From Tunicatimonas pelagia (GTDB taxonomy: Bacteria > Bacteroidota > Bacteroidia > Cytophagales > Cyclobacteriaceae), in NCBI RefSeq assembly GCF_030506325.1, contig NZ_CP120683.1:2418001-2482000 (forward strand): DNA of 64,000 bases, written 5' to 3'. The notes under the pieces are model-generated. The model did not search any database and was not told the DNA's origin. It saw only the letters and a program-made list of their open reading frames with translations. Shown piece by piece: positions 35,764 to 44,413 of the stretch. Both the position numbers and the translations under genes were made by a program. Positions within the stretch are counted from its first letter, which is position 1. The number at the start of each line of letters is the position of its first letter.

Positions 35764-36045
35764 ATGTATGTTGCCGTCCACAATGACCAGCCAAGACCCA
35801 GAGGGTTAGCATTTTCTAACGAAACCCGCCAAGCAGCATCAAGCATTATGCGTTGCAATGGTTTAAACAAGACCCGTAATCATATCTATTATCGCTTGTG
35901 CCATGAGCTTATCTGTATGGAAATGAGTAATCCCTATGCGGCACAAGATGACATGATAGAACGTGGTGTTGAGCGCGTAGTGAACTCCTACCGGCACCTC
36001 AAAGAAGTTGACCTCTACTTTTACGACTCTGCCCTTTATTCCTAA
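35764..36045 (+). CDS. Hypothetical protein at the island junction
   Basis: 93 residues if it starts at ATG 35764 (MYVAVHNDQPRPRGLAFSNE). The same frame is open upstream into the oxidoreductase stub, creating an artificial fusion. Three short conserved-looking blocks (RNHIYYRLCHELICMEMSNP, YAAQDDMIERGVERVVNSY, YRHLKEVDLYFYDSALYS) suggest a helical protein. No family recognised. An upstream TTG and a TATCTTAT sequence could form its promoter. Could be a small plasmid-encoded regulator. Confidence 0.5.
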   Translation: MYVAVHNDQPRPRGLAFSNETRQAASSIMRCNGLNKTRNHIYYRLCHELICMEMSNPYAAQDDMIERGVERVVNSYRHLKEVDLYFYDSALYS

Positions 36046-36622
36046 AACCGTCCTTTTGCCTACACCTTTAAAGTAAAGAACAGCTCTTTCCCTCTGTAAG
36101 CCTTAGATATTTTTTCAGGGATTAGGGGGATAGAGAGACATTGATTTGTGAGCAAGTCTCATAATGCGCGGCGGAGTGGCTGGTATTGCGTGTTGGCAAG
36201 CTGGCCCTGAAGCGCAGCGGAATAAACAAGCCAAGGCTTTGCGCGTAAGCTTTATGCCGAACGGTTCAGGGGGCGTGTCCGCCGCGCGTTATATCTTGCT
36301 GGCAAACAATGATCTTATCGTGCGGCGGGCTTTGGCTTAGGGATAGAGCGATATGTTTGAGACCGGAAGGGCCTTGCGCTTAGCATGTCGAGTAGCGACA
36401 GCCCGGCCCGCACACAGTAAGGGCAAGCTCCTCCCCTTAGTCTGGCATAGAATTTTTAGAAAAATCTAGAAATATATTGATTTTCTGGAATATCTAGAAA
36501 TTTCGGAAAAGCATATTTTTTTGCCCTTCAAAATCTTTTTTGCCAACTTTACTTCTGTCAATCGCTAGTGCGCGCAATTTTATTTCGGTTGATGAATGTT
36601 TCACCTTTTAAATTCTAACGAC
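36046..36622. other. Long non-coding region of the mobilisation module
   Basis: About 575 bases without a gene. The left part is ordinary; 36161-36413 holds two large fold-back structures (separate entry); 36440-36530 is very AT-rich with a direct repeat ATCTAGAAAT at 36464-36473 and 36492-36501, 28 bases apart. The combination of strong inverted repeats and AT-rich direct repeats upstream of the coupling-protein gene fits an oriT, an oriV or a structured RNA. Confidence 0.6.
36161..36413. other. Two adjacent large stem-loop domains, candidate structured RNA or oriT
   Basis: Domain I: 36161-36175 (ATAATGCGCGGCGGA) pairs with 36278-36292 (TCCGCCGCGCGTTAT), 15 bases with a single T:G position, enclosing about 100 bases. 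Inside it GCCCTGAA (36204-36211) can pair with TTCAGGGG (36265-36272), and AAGCC/GGCTT forms a small hairpin. Domain II: GTGCGG-CGGGCT (36320-36331) pairs with AGCCCG-GC-CCGCAC (36400-36413) with a two-base bulge and an internal GTCG...CGAC hairpin. Such extensive nested pairing in a non-coding GC-rich island within AT-rich flanks is unlikely by chance. Confidence 0.6.
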
Positions 36623-36781
36623 ATGGGATTTGATTCCACGATGAAAAGTTATCTGAGAAGCTCTAAAGGCAACTCCGGTACAACGCGAGATGGTCGATCG
36701 GTTGAAAAAACTGATCATGGGTACAAAGTTGATGGTAAAAACGTTGGTACCCGTACCCAGGCTCTTAACAAGATTCGTTAG
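36623..36781 (+). CDS. Small hypothetical protein
   Basis: 52 residues from ATG 36623 (MGFDSTMKSYLRSSKGNSGT); an in-frame ATG nine codons earlier exists but adds nothing protein-like. Polar, basic, with a repeated-looking GxxVGTRTQALNKI end. No family recognised. It lies between the structured region and the coupling-protein gene. Confidence 0.5.
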   Translation: MGFDSTMKSYLRSSKGNSGTTRDGRSVEKTDHGYKVDGKNVGTRTQALNKIR

Positions 36782-36939
36782 GCTATATCTGACCTACTAG
36801 TCAAGATGGCAGCTTAACCTTGCCCCGTTTTTTGTGGCAGGATAGTTCGGGAATAACTGTCCTGCAAATTCCTCTTCAGGCGATGTGTTTATTACGCATC
36901 GCCTTTTTACTCTTGTTCTTTCACACAAATCACAATGCT

Positions 36940-38394
36940 ATGAGAAAAAACAGATACTCAAAACGAAAAAAGTATGCCCAGCAGCCAAACCCCTTACATG
37001 AACCGCTACTGTCGTTTTCGCCTCAAGATCACTGGTCGCTTAAAGATGCTTTTGAGGGCACTCTGATTGTTGGTACCAATGGCTCAGGCAAGACCTCCGG
37101 TCCCGGCAAGCATATCGCGCTGCAATTCCTGCGCTTTGGGCTAGGTGGTCTTGTGTTGGTCTCGAAAAGAGATGAAGCCAATCTCTGGAAAACCTATTGC
37201 GCTAGCACTGGACGATTGGATGATCTTATTATCATGGAACCGGATGGTCCTCATGTCTTCAACTTCATAGATTATATCGGGCGCACTCAGGTTGGACCAG
37301 GTAGTGGTCTGGCAGCCAATGTGGCGGATGTCATCTACCAGATTGCCGGGACAGCCGGGCAGGGTCAGGATAACCGGGATGCATTCTGGCAGGGTGAGCA
37401 AACCAAAATCCTACTTAGTCCGATAGAGACTTTACTGTTGAGTGGCCAAGAGCTTACACCCAAAGCGATCTACGGTATTGTGGCATCGGCACCGGGATCG
37501 GAGGAAGACCTGCAATCAGAGAAATGGCGTAATGATTCTGCCTGTTACCAAGCCCTTCGTACCATTCGGTACAAGATAGAAAACGGTCTTCTCAGCGAAG
37601 AAGAGATTGAAGATTATAGAGTTTTGGAGTCTTATTGGCTCTATGAATATGCCCGCTTGCACGAAAAGACTCGGGGGATTGTTAGAGCAATGTTCTCTAA
37701 CTTCTTTACCGAGTTCAACCGCAGACCTAATCGGGCTTTGTTTTGCGATAAGACGACCATCACCCCCGAAGCTTGTTTCCAAGGGAAGGTCATTGTGGTG
37801 AACTTGCCGGTGCGAGTGTTTCACAAAGTTGGTGTTGTAGCACAGAAGCTTATGAAGCTGATGTTTCAACGCACTGCTGAGCAAACCGTTATAGAAGGGA
37901 AACCCCGTCTCCCGGCGTTTCTGTTTGGGGATGAATACCAGACCCTCTATTACGACTATGATCGTGAGTTTCAGGCCACGGCTCGTAGTAGCCATGTTGC
38001 AACTGTCTATCTTACCCAGAACCTGCCGAATACCTATGAGGCTGCTGGTGGGGCACAGATGGGAGAGAATAAGAGTAAAGCTCTTATAGCCAATCTTAAC
38101 ACTAAGTTCTTCCTGGCACAGGATGACCCGGTGACCAATGAATACGCTGCACGAATGATCGGACAGACCGTTTACTGGCGGCGCAATAAAGGGGCGTCCA
38201 TTGGTGAGAGCACTTCCCTATCGCACGGGTCATCCGAAACCTACGATTATAAGGTACGACCCGAAGAATTTCACGCGCTGCGAAATGGTGGTTCCCCTCA
38301 CAACTATGAGGTGGATGCCTATGTCACGCAGACGGGGCGCATCTTCAAGGCTAATGGCTCTAATGTACTCAAAGTCACCTTTTCCCAAGCATAA
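36940..38394 (+). CDS. Type IV coupling protein, VirD4/TraG family
   Basis: 484 residues from ATG 36940, chosen over an upstream ATG because the 40-residue extension is of different composition. Walker A is GTNGSGKT, preceded by DAFEGTLIVG. Walker B-like LPAFLFGDEYQTLYYD and the TraG-type block FLAQDDPVTNEYAARMIG then TVYWRRNKG are visible. No N-terminal transmembrane pair is present, unlike canonical VirD4, so the protein may be soluble or depend on the membrane protein encoded next. It would bring the relaxase-DNA complex to a mating channel. No channel genes are in the window. Confidence 0.85.
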   Translation: MRKNRYSKRKKYAQQPNPLHEPLLSFSPQDHWSLKDAFEGTLIVGTNGSGKTSGPGKHIALQFLRFGLGGLVLVSKRDEANLWKTYCASTGRLDDLIIMEPDGPHVFNFIDYIGRTQVGPGSGLAANVADVIYQIAGTAGQGQDNRDAFWQGEQTKILLSPIETLLLSGQELTPKAIYGIVASAPGSEEDLQSEKWRNDSACYQALRTIRYKIENGLLSEEEIEDYRVLESYWLYEYARLHEKTRGIVRAMFSNFFTEFNRRPNRALFCDKTTITPEACFQGKVIVVNLPVRVFHKVGVVAQKLMKLMFQRTAEQTVIEGKPRLPAFLFGDEYQTLYYDYDREFQATARSSHVATVYLTQNLPNTYEAAGGAQMGENKSKALIANLNTKFFLAQDDPVTNEYAARMIGQTVYWRRNKGASIGESTSLSHGSSETYDYKVRPEEFHALRNGGSPHNYEVDAYVTQTGRIFKANGSNVLKVTFSQA

Positions 38395-38411
38395 TTATTT
38401 TCAAACCATAA

Positions 38412-39257
38412 ATGTTAAACATCATGCAAAAGCAAAACCGTTTTCATCTCGTTTTACCCCGTCAGAATATGCTACGCCCTATACTGTACGGATTTATTCT
38501 CATACTCTCGTCTTGGCCGTCCCTGTTGATTGAAGTGTTTACCCGGCGCAAATTCGGGGAACGCCACTTCTCGGTAGGAAGTTGTCTGACTGCCGTGGGT
38601 ATTATGCTCTTCTTTATGGTCTTTGTCCCGGACTGGCAAGTTCCCCTGCTACGTGATCTTGGGTACTCAGTACAGTATTCTGATGTACGGGGCTGGACGG
38701 TGAGTAAAGTGCTTATCGTCATGTATGGTATCGCAGTCATGCTGATTTCTCTTTACCACAAATACGATATTCTTAAAAAAGGACAAACCATGAACTCCGA
38801 ACGTTATAGCAAATCCGAGGGGATAGCTTTCTTATACTGGTATCGCTTGTTCGGTCGTTTGCCTACCTGGGTGAGGGAATGGTGCCCCATGGATGAGATG
38901 ACCCTTCGCCGGTATTATGAACCAATTACGGCTTTTTTGATCGGACTGGTGTTCTTTCTGATTCCCTTTACCACCATGTTTGGATTTGTAATCATGATTT
39001 GTGGGGGGCTTTACTTTTGGCGATCATACGTAAAGTATGCATTAGGGTATCATGCCATGTTGGACATGATGGATGATATGATTCTGGCTGAGGAACTAGA
39101 AGATGTGATTACGGAAGATGAGCCAGTAGGTGATCACCGAGGGGTATTTGTTCTTGCTCCAAAACCCAATAACCCCAATTTGCGCGAAGACCTTTATGAG
39201 GCCATGCGTCAGGAACTTAATCTCACAAAGCCCTCCGGCGAACCACAATTAATCTGA
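38412..39257 (+). CDS. Multi-pass membrane protein, probable partner of the coupling protein
   Basis: 281 residues. Hydrophobic segments at about 20-40, 58-76, 98-114 and 172-205 indicate four or five transmembrane helices; the last 70 residues are acidic and cytosolic-like. The start is ATG 38412, with ATG 38424 (MQKQNRF) as an alternative. It starts 17 bases after the coupling protein, and overlaps the following gene by one base (TGATG). Because the coupling protein lacks its own membrane anchor, this protein may supply it. The family is not one I recognise. Confidence 0.65.
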   Translation: MLNIMQKQNRFHLVLPRQNMLRPILYGFILILSSWPSLLIEVFTRRKFGERHFSVGSCLTAVGIMLFFMVFVPDWQVPLLRDLGYSVQYSDVRGWTVSKVLIVMYGIAVMLISLYHKYDILKKGQTMNSERYSKSEGIAFLYWYRLFGRLPTWVREWCPMDEMTLRRYYEPITAFLIGLVFFLIPFTTMFGFVIMICGGLYFWRSYVKYALGYHAMLDMMDDMILAEELEDVITEDEPVGDHRGVFVLAPKPNNPNLREDLYEAMRQELNLTKPSGEPQLI

Positions 39258-39319
39258 TGTACTTTTGCTCCCATAGGCCGACCGTTCGCGGTTGGTCTAT
39301 GGGACTAATCGCCGTTTTT

Positions 39320-39949
39320 ATGAACAAACAGGATAAAGCCTTTGCCGCTAATCAGACCGATGTTACCAAAGATGCGGAATCAGCACGTGCCGCTTTAAAT
39401 AAAGAAAGACAGGCTATGCGTGATGCTCATGCTCGCGAACTTGGTAGACAGTACGAAAAGCATGGACGTCAAATCAATGCCATCAACCAGATCCAGGATG
39501 AAGGGCCTTATATCTTGGAAAGACGTCGCAGGGAAGCGACCCGGCAGCATGATCGAATGACGGACCTTATTTTGGGCATTCAAGGGCGTGAAAAGCTCAA
39601 ACTGGAAGTCACTCTCAAGAGGGACTGGCAGCGCAAGCATCCCGATAAACCCTTTGATAGCAGTGTAGCCGAAGCCGTGTTGAAGGCACGCCATGACAGC
39701 TACTACCAAGCGCAAACAGACCCTCAAGCCGATCAGCAGTTTGCCCGCCATCAGGTGGAATTTGACAGCGTGGTCAAAGACTATCTCGATGATAAAACGA
39801 GCTATGAAAGCTTCGTCTATCAGCATCAACAAACGGTCACTCGGCAAGCACATGAGCGGCGATATAGTCATGAACGCGAGCTACAGGAACAGAGTCTGGA
39901 CAAGATCCGGGACCGGGTAAAAAGCGAGGGCAAAGCCCCCGACATTTAA
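39320..39949 (+). CDS. Hypothetical charged helical protein
   Basis: 209 residues from ATG 39320 (MNKQDKAFAANQTD); an upstream start at 39257 overlaps the membrane gene stop and is an alternative. The whole protein is rich in Arg, Glu, Gln, His and Ala with coiled-coil periodicity and no hydrophobic core typical of an enzyme. It resembles accessory nucleic-acid-binding or scaffold proteins of mobilisation modules. No family recognised. Confidence 0.55.
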   Translation: MNKQDKAFAANQTDVTKDAESARAALNKERQAMRDAHARELGRQYEKHGRQINAINQIQDEGPYILERRRREATRQHDRMTDLILGIQGREKLKLEVTLKRDWQRKHPDKPFDSSVAEAVLKARHDSYYQAQTDPQADQQFARHQVEFDSVVKDYLDDKTSYESFVYQHQQTVTRQAHERRYSHERELQEQSLDKIRDRVKSEGKAPDI

Positions 39950-40155
39950 CCCCAAATTCCTCCTGGGGTACTGCGGAGGGGAGATGTCTGTTGTACACAC
40001 CAAAACAAAACTTACCATAACCACGGTATCTTGTTTTGTTCTCATTCTCTCCTTTTCTCGCTTCACTTTCGCCTCATTTTACCCCCGGCATCTGCTTGCT
40101 TAACACTAAGCTCATGCCGGTCAAAACTTATTATCCAACACAAACCACGAACCCT

Positions 40156-40431
40156 ATGTTCACTCGTCGCTTACTCAAAATTCTTGCTTTGTTTCTCACC
40201 GTTGGCGGAGTTGTTTTTCTAGTCGGGTTTCAATTCGGTGAACGTAAAGCCCGTCATGATTTCCGCCACCATCTTCACCATATTGTCGGCCGCTCCTCTT
40301 CCATCGTTCGGGTGGACAGTCTGTTCAGCCCAGCCGGTGAACTGGTCAAGGTGGAACGGGATACCACCGGGGTTCAGATGACCGTGGAACAACTCAACTT
40401 GTTAGAACGTGCAGCCCCCCAAAGGCCATAA
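40156..40431 (+). CDS. Small membrane-anchored hypothetical protein
   Basis: 91 residues from ATG 40156 (MFTRRLLKILALFLTVGGVV), a better start than ATG 40036 because it places the transmembrane helix (about 6-26) at the N-terminus. A His-rich stretch (HDFRHHLHHIVGRSS) follows, then a short beta-like tail. No family recognised; situated 66 bases before the relaxase gene, so probably in the mobilisation operon. Confidence 0.5.
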   Translation: MFTRRLLKILALFLTVGGVVFLVGFQFGERKARHDFRHHLHHIVGRSSSIVRVDSLFSPAGELVKVERDTTGVQMTVEQLNLLERAAPQRP

Positions 40432-40497
40432 ATAATCAATCCTATCGTAGGAATATAATCTTGTCAGCATCGTTATTCTGCGCTACACTAAACCTAT

Positions 40498-43233
40498 ATG
40501 ATCCGTATTATTGTCTCTACCTCCGCCGAGGCGGCCAAAAGCTATTTTCAGGATGGCTTGTCCAAATCGGATTATTACTTGAACGACCAGGAACTCCCCG
40601 CCCATTGGCACGGCAAGGCCGCTGCGATGCTGGGATTGTCCGGGCCGGTTCAGACTGAGCAATTCTATGCACTGGCCGATAACCGCCACCCCGAAACGGG
40701 CAAAGCGATTACGCCGGGCGGCAATAGGCCGAACCGCCGGGTTGGCTATGACATTAACTTCCATTGTCCCAAGTCGGTTTCTGTCCTGCATGCGCTGGGC
40801 AACGACAGCCGGATACTGGATGCCTTTCAGGACAGCGTGGATGCGACCATGCAGGATATGGAAGCTGATATGCAAACCCGTGTCCGAGTCAAGGGGCAAT
40901 ACGATGACCGGGAAACGGGCAATATGGTCTGGGCACGCTTTACCCACCAGACCGCCCGTCCGACCAAAGAAGCCCCACCAGACCCGCACCTGCACGCCCA
41001 TTGCTATGCGTTCAATATGACCTTTGATAAAGAAGAGCAACGCTTCAAGGCGGGGCAGTTTGTCACTCTTAAGAAAGACGGGATGTATTACCAAGCCCTG
41101 TTTCACAAGCGCCTCGCCGACAAACTTCAGGCGATGGGCTATACCATCCGTAAAACCAAAAGCGCGTTTGAAGTCGATGAAGTGTCAAAGGAAGCCACTG
41201 CGCTGTTTTCCAAGCGTACCAACCATATCGGGCAGGTGGCGAAAGACAAAGGCATTACCAAAAAGAGTGAACTGGACAAGCTTGGGGCATATACCCGCGC
41301 GGCCAAGCAAAAGGGACTGACCATGCAGGACTTACGCAAAATCTGGCGCAGTCAACTGAAGTCCAATCCTATTCGTAAAGGGCAAGGCGGGAAAGGGGCA
41401 CCCATCAAAACACCCAAGCAATGCGTCACCCATGCCATCCATCATACCTTTGAACGCCTGTCAGTGATGAACGAACGCAAGCTAAAACAGGAAGCGTTGC
41501 GTCATGGGCTAGGCAGTCGTGAAGTGACCATTGAGGCGTTAGACAGGCAGTTTGCCGAGGATGAGCGGCTGGTACGCCTTGATGAGGCAAAGGATGCACT
41601 TTGTACTACGCCGGAAGTACTGGCTGAAGAACAGGAAATGGTTGACCGGGCAATGGATGGGCAAGGCATTTTCAATCCAGTCTCTCGCTTGCCCCGTGGA
41701 CACTGGCAGAACAAAAAACTGAACGCCGAACAAAAGCAGGCGGTCAATCGCGTCCTAATGAGCCGTGACCGGGTCACCCTTATTCAGGGACGGGCGGGGA
41801 CGGGTAAGACCACCATGATTAAGGAAGCCATTGCCGGGTTCAACGAACATCGTAAACGGGTCTATACCTTCGCCCCGACGGCGGATGCCGCCCGGGGTAT
41901 CCTCCGGCAGGAAGGCTTTAAAGAAGCGGATACCATTGCCAAGTTGCTCACCGATAAAGACCTGCACAAGCAGATTAAGCATCAGGTCGTATGGATTGAT
42001 GAGGCCGGATTGATGGGGTCGCGCGATATGGTGCGGATTTTACGACTGGCCGAGGAACAGGATTGCCGTCTTATCTTGTCCGGCGATACCAGGCAGCATC
42101 GTTCGGTCGCCCGTGGTGATGCGTTCCGGGTGTTACAGGATGTGGCCGGGCTCAAAGCCACGGGAACGAAGACCATTTACCGCCAACAACAAAAGGACTA
42201 CCGCGAGGTGGTAGAAGCCTTATCGGAAGGGCGTACCGGTCCGGCTTTTTCCCAGCTTGACCGGATGGGAGCCATTCGGGAAATCGGCACCGATAATGTA
42301 ATAGAGGAACTAACAAACAGCTATCTGGAAACCACCAAACGGGGCAAGTCTGCACTGGTGATTTCACCGACAATTGCCGAACGGGATAAGGTCAATGCCC
42401 ATATCCGCGACAGTCTTCGGGAAAAGGGGCGGTTGGGACGGAAAAGCAGAACCCTGACGCGCTTGCAATCCCTGCAATGGACGGAAGCCGAAAAAGCCGA
42501 TAGTCGCAACTATGTTCCCGGTCACGTCATCCAGACGCATGCCAATATATCCAAGCATTTTGTCAAGGGAAGGAAGTTTCAGGTGGTGAAGGTCAAAGAA
42601 AAAGCAGTCCTCACCCGAAATGAAAAAGGACGTCTCAAGGCGTTGCCACTCGATAAGGCCGCTCGGTTTGATGTCTATGAGCGCTCCAAGCGGGATATTG
42701 CCAAACGTGACCTTATCCGTATTACTAAAAACGGCTCGGATAAAAACAAGGAACGGCTGGATAACGGCATGATGCTCGAAGTTATTGGCTTGACCAAAGA
42801 CGGCCATATCCGGGCGCAAACGGCCAGTACCAGTAAAAAGGCCAAAAACCTCAAGCAATACCTTATTCCTCGATCCCATGAAAACTGGGACTATGCCTAT
42901 TGCCAGACCTCTTATGCCGCGCAGGGTAAAACGGTGGATAGGGTCTTTATCCATCAACCGGCGGCTACCTTTCCGGCCACCAACCAGGAACAGGTCTATG
43001 TGTCCGTTTCACGCGGACGGGAAGCCGTCACGATTTATACCGATGATAAGGACGAACTGCGGCAAATGGCGCAGCAATCCAGCAGGCGCATGGCGGCACT
43101 GGAAGTGCCGGTGCCGGACTACGGGCATGAGCGAACGCCGGAACCCGAACGGCAGCCGGAGATAGAAAAAGAAGCTTCAATAGATATACCACCACCAAAA
43201 TCGAAAAATTATGGATACGACCTCTCAATTTAG
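40498..43233 (+). CDS. MobF-family relaxase with helicase domain (TrwC/TraI-like)
   Basis: 911 residues. The N-terminal relaxase has the paired tyrosines SDYYLNDQE (about 24-28), WHGKAAAMLGLSGPV, and the metal-binding three-His motif PDPHLHAHCY (about 162-170). The C-terminal part is an SF1 helicase with Walker A GRAGTGKT (about 431-438), Walker B WIDEAG, GDTRQHRSVARGDAF, and the late motifs YCQTSYAAQGKT and YVSVSRGRE. It nicks oriT and unwinds the strand for transfer. MobF relaxases are typical of proteobacterial plasmids and seem rare in Bacteroidota. Codon composition is more GC-rich than in the flanking chromosome. Confidence 0.93.
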   Translation: MIRIIVSTSAEAAKSYFQDGLSKSDYYLNDQELPAHWHGKAAAMLGLSGPVQTEQFYALADNRHPETGKAITPGGNRPNRRVGYDINFHCPKSVSVLHALGNDSRILDAFQDSVDATMQDMEADMQTRVRVKGQYDDRETGNMVWARFTHQTARPTKEAPPDPHLHAHCYAFNMTFDKEEQRFKAGQFVTLKKDGMYYQALFHKRLADKLQAMGYTIRKTKSAFEVDEVSKEATALFSKRTNHIGQVAKDKGITKKSELDKLGAYTRAAKQKGLTMQDLRKIWRSQLKSNPIRKGQGGKGAPIKTPKQCVTHAIHHTFERLSVMNERKLKQEALRHGLGSREVTIEALDRQFAEDERLVRLDEAKDALCTTPEVLAEEQEMVDRAMDGQGIFNPVSRLPRGHWQNKKLNAEQKQAVNRVLMSRDRVTLIQGRAGTGKTTMIKEAIAGFNEHRKRVYTFAPTADAARGILRQEGFKEADTIAKLLTDKDLHKQIKHQVVWIDEAGLMGSRDMVRILRLAEEQDCRLILSGDTRQHRSVARGDAFRVLQDVAGLKATGTKTIYRQQQKDYREVVEALSEGRTGPAFSQLDRMGAIREIGTDNVIEELTNSYLETTKRGKSALVISPTIAERDKVNAHIRDSLREKGRLGRKSRTLTRLQSLQWTEAEKADSRNYVPGHVIQTHANISKHFVKGRKFQVVKVKEKAVLTRNEKGRLKALPLDKAARFDVYERSKRDIAKRDLIRITKNGSDKNKERLDNGMMLEVIGLTKDGHIRAQTASTSKKAKNLKQYLIPRSHENWDYAYCQTSYAAQGKTVDRVFIHQPAATFPATNQEQVYVSVSRGREAVTIYTDDKDELRQMAQQSSRRMAALEVPVPDYGHERTPEPERQPEIEKEASIDIPPPKSKNYGYDLSI

Positions 43234-43657
43234 AATTGATTCCATTGAGTTGGGCCAGAAAGAAATTAAAAAGCCCAAATCAAGCACCATTAAGCCACCG
43301 AGAACGGCGGATAAGCTGGATTGTCTGCAACGTTCAACGACAATTCCGCAGAACCTGAACCTGATGATGGAAGGACACCTGCACTTAAGCTTAGCGTATT
43401 CGCATTTGGGGGCGATGCAGTATGAGGAAGACCCTATTGATCAACATATTATCCTGCATCATTCTCTTTACGAGGTCACTATCAGAGGTATCGGCTTAGA
43501 CCCGGTTTATGAGGCGTTGCTGGAACGCAAAGCCTTATGGATACGCCAGGTACATATGAATTTTATTCGCCGCTACGAAAAGCTAAACCCCAGTAATGAT
43601 AACAAGCGAGATAGCGCGCCGATGGTATCGGAGATTGAGTTTATCAGAAAAAGCTAG
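43211..43657 (+). CDS. Hypothetical protein following the relaxase
   Basis: 148 residues. It starts 23 bases before the relaxase stop, so translation is probably coupled. The N-terminus is Lys/Ser/Pro-rich and disordered; residues about 50-130 are helical (MMEGHLHLSLAYSHLGAMQY, IILHHSLYEVTIRGIGLDPV). No family recognised. The last 14 codons (APMVSEIEFIRKS) are duplicated in degraded form at 45290-45331. Confidence 0.6.
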   Translation: MDTTSQFRIDSIELGQKEIKKPKSSTIKPPRTADKLDCLQRSTTIPQNLNLMMEGHLHLSLAYSHLGAMQYEEDPIDQHIILHHSLYEVTIRGIGLDPVYEALLERKALWIRQVHMNFIRRYEKLNPSNDNKRDSAPMVSEIEFIRKS

Positions 43658-43669
43658 GTGCGAAAATAA

Positions 43670-44413
43670 TCAGTCAGGCTTGAGCTTTTCTATGCGTTGT
43701 CGCAGACGATGTACTGTTGATGACCGCCAAGCTTTATCAGGCTTGCCGCGCGGCGGCGCAATACCTTGTTCGGTTAGTTTATCGGCCACTCTCTGGTTCG
43801 TCACTTTTTGGCCTTCGTTAAAAATTTCTTCCTCTGCGTTTTTAACAATGTCGGCCATGTTCAAAGCATAGCGATCTGCGTATTTTTTTGAAGCTTTCTT
43901 GATTGCCGTTAGATTGGCAATGCGCTCATAGAGGTAGGTAGAAATAGCGTAAACTGTATCTTCTTCATTGAGAGCATCGAAATGAACGCCTGAGTCCATC
44001 AAGGTATCGAATAATCGCGGGGACTTAAAAACAGGTTTAACGGATGCTACAAAATCAATTCTATTCGATCCGGATTGATGTGCTTCTTCAATGGCACCCT
44101 GCAACTGTTTTTTAAGGTCGTCTTCTGTTTCACCATCCCATTGTAAGATTGTAACAGGCTCTCTATCCATATCACACTCCAGTTCCGATAATTGACTTAT
44201 GGAATTATCGCTTAAAGTATGAAAAGAGTCAATAAATTTCTGGCCTCTATCTTTTAGATATGACAGCCTATTCTCTTGTATCGTTTCGGGCGATTTGATT
44301 ACCGTCGTATACAACCAGTCGTAAATAGGCATAAGAAGCTGCAATGTTTCCCTACATTTTTTACGATATGTTGTAATACCTCTATTTTTGATAGCACTGT
44401 GACTGGTATCCAT
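43670..44413 (-). CDS. Hypothetical protein with a recombinase-like C-terminal DNA-binding segment
   Basis: 247 residues, convergent to the relaxase gene and 12 bases from it. Residues about 200-247 (NEGQKVTNQRVADKLTEQGI, APPRGKPDKAWRSSTVHRLR) match the helix-turn-helix region of large serine recombinases and resolvases (the A-x-x-L-N-x-x-G-I-x-T-P-R-G-x-x-W-x-x-x-x-V-x-x-x pattern). The N-terminal 190 residues have no serine-recombinase catalytic motif and no tyrosine-recombinase RHRY set that I can find. It is thus more likely a DNA-binding regulator or partition protein than an integrase. A 7-base inverted repeat AATATCC/GGATATT at 44459-44486 lies upstream. Confidence 0.6.
   Translation of the reverse strand: MDTSHSAIKNRGITTYRKKCRETLQLLMPIYDWLYTTVIKSPETIQENRLSYLKDRGQKFIDSFHTLSDNSISQLSELECDMDREPVTILQWDGETEDDLKKQLQGAIEEAHQSGSNRIDFVASVKPVFKSPRLFDTLMDSGVHFDALNEEDTVYAISTYLYERIANLTAIKKASKKYADRYALNMADIVKNAEEEIFNEGQKVTNQRVADKLTEQGIAPPRGKPDKAWRSSTVHRLRQRIEKLKPD

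Noticed and set aside
36161-36292. Integron attC-like element
   Set aside because: The size and the terminal GCGTTAT resemble large attC sites, but the outer stem is continuous without the R/L spacer asymmetry, the GTTRRRY core does not fit, and no integron integrase or cassette array is present.
36320-36413. Group II intron start (GTGCG)
   Set aside because: The first bases match the intron 5' consensus by chance; there is no domain V, no reverse transcriptase and too little space before the next gene.
40483-41106. 207-codon minus-strand frame inside the relaxase
   Set aside because: Long antisense frame caused by GC-rich codon usage; the plus-strand relaxase motifs are unambiguous.
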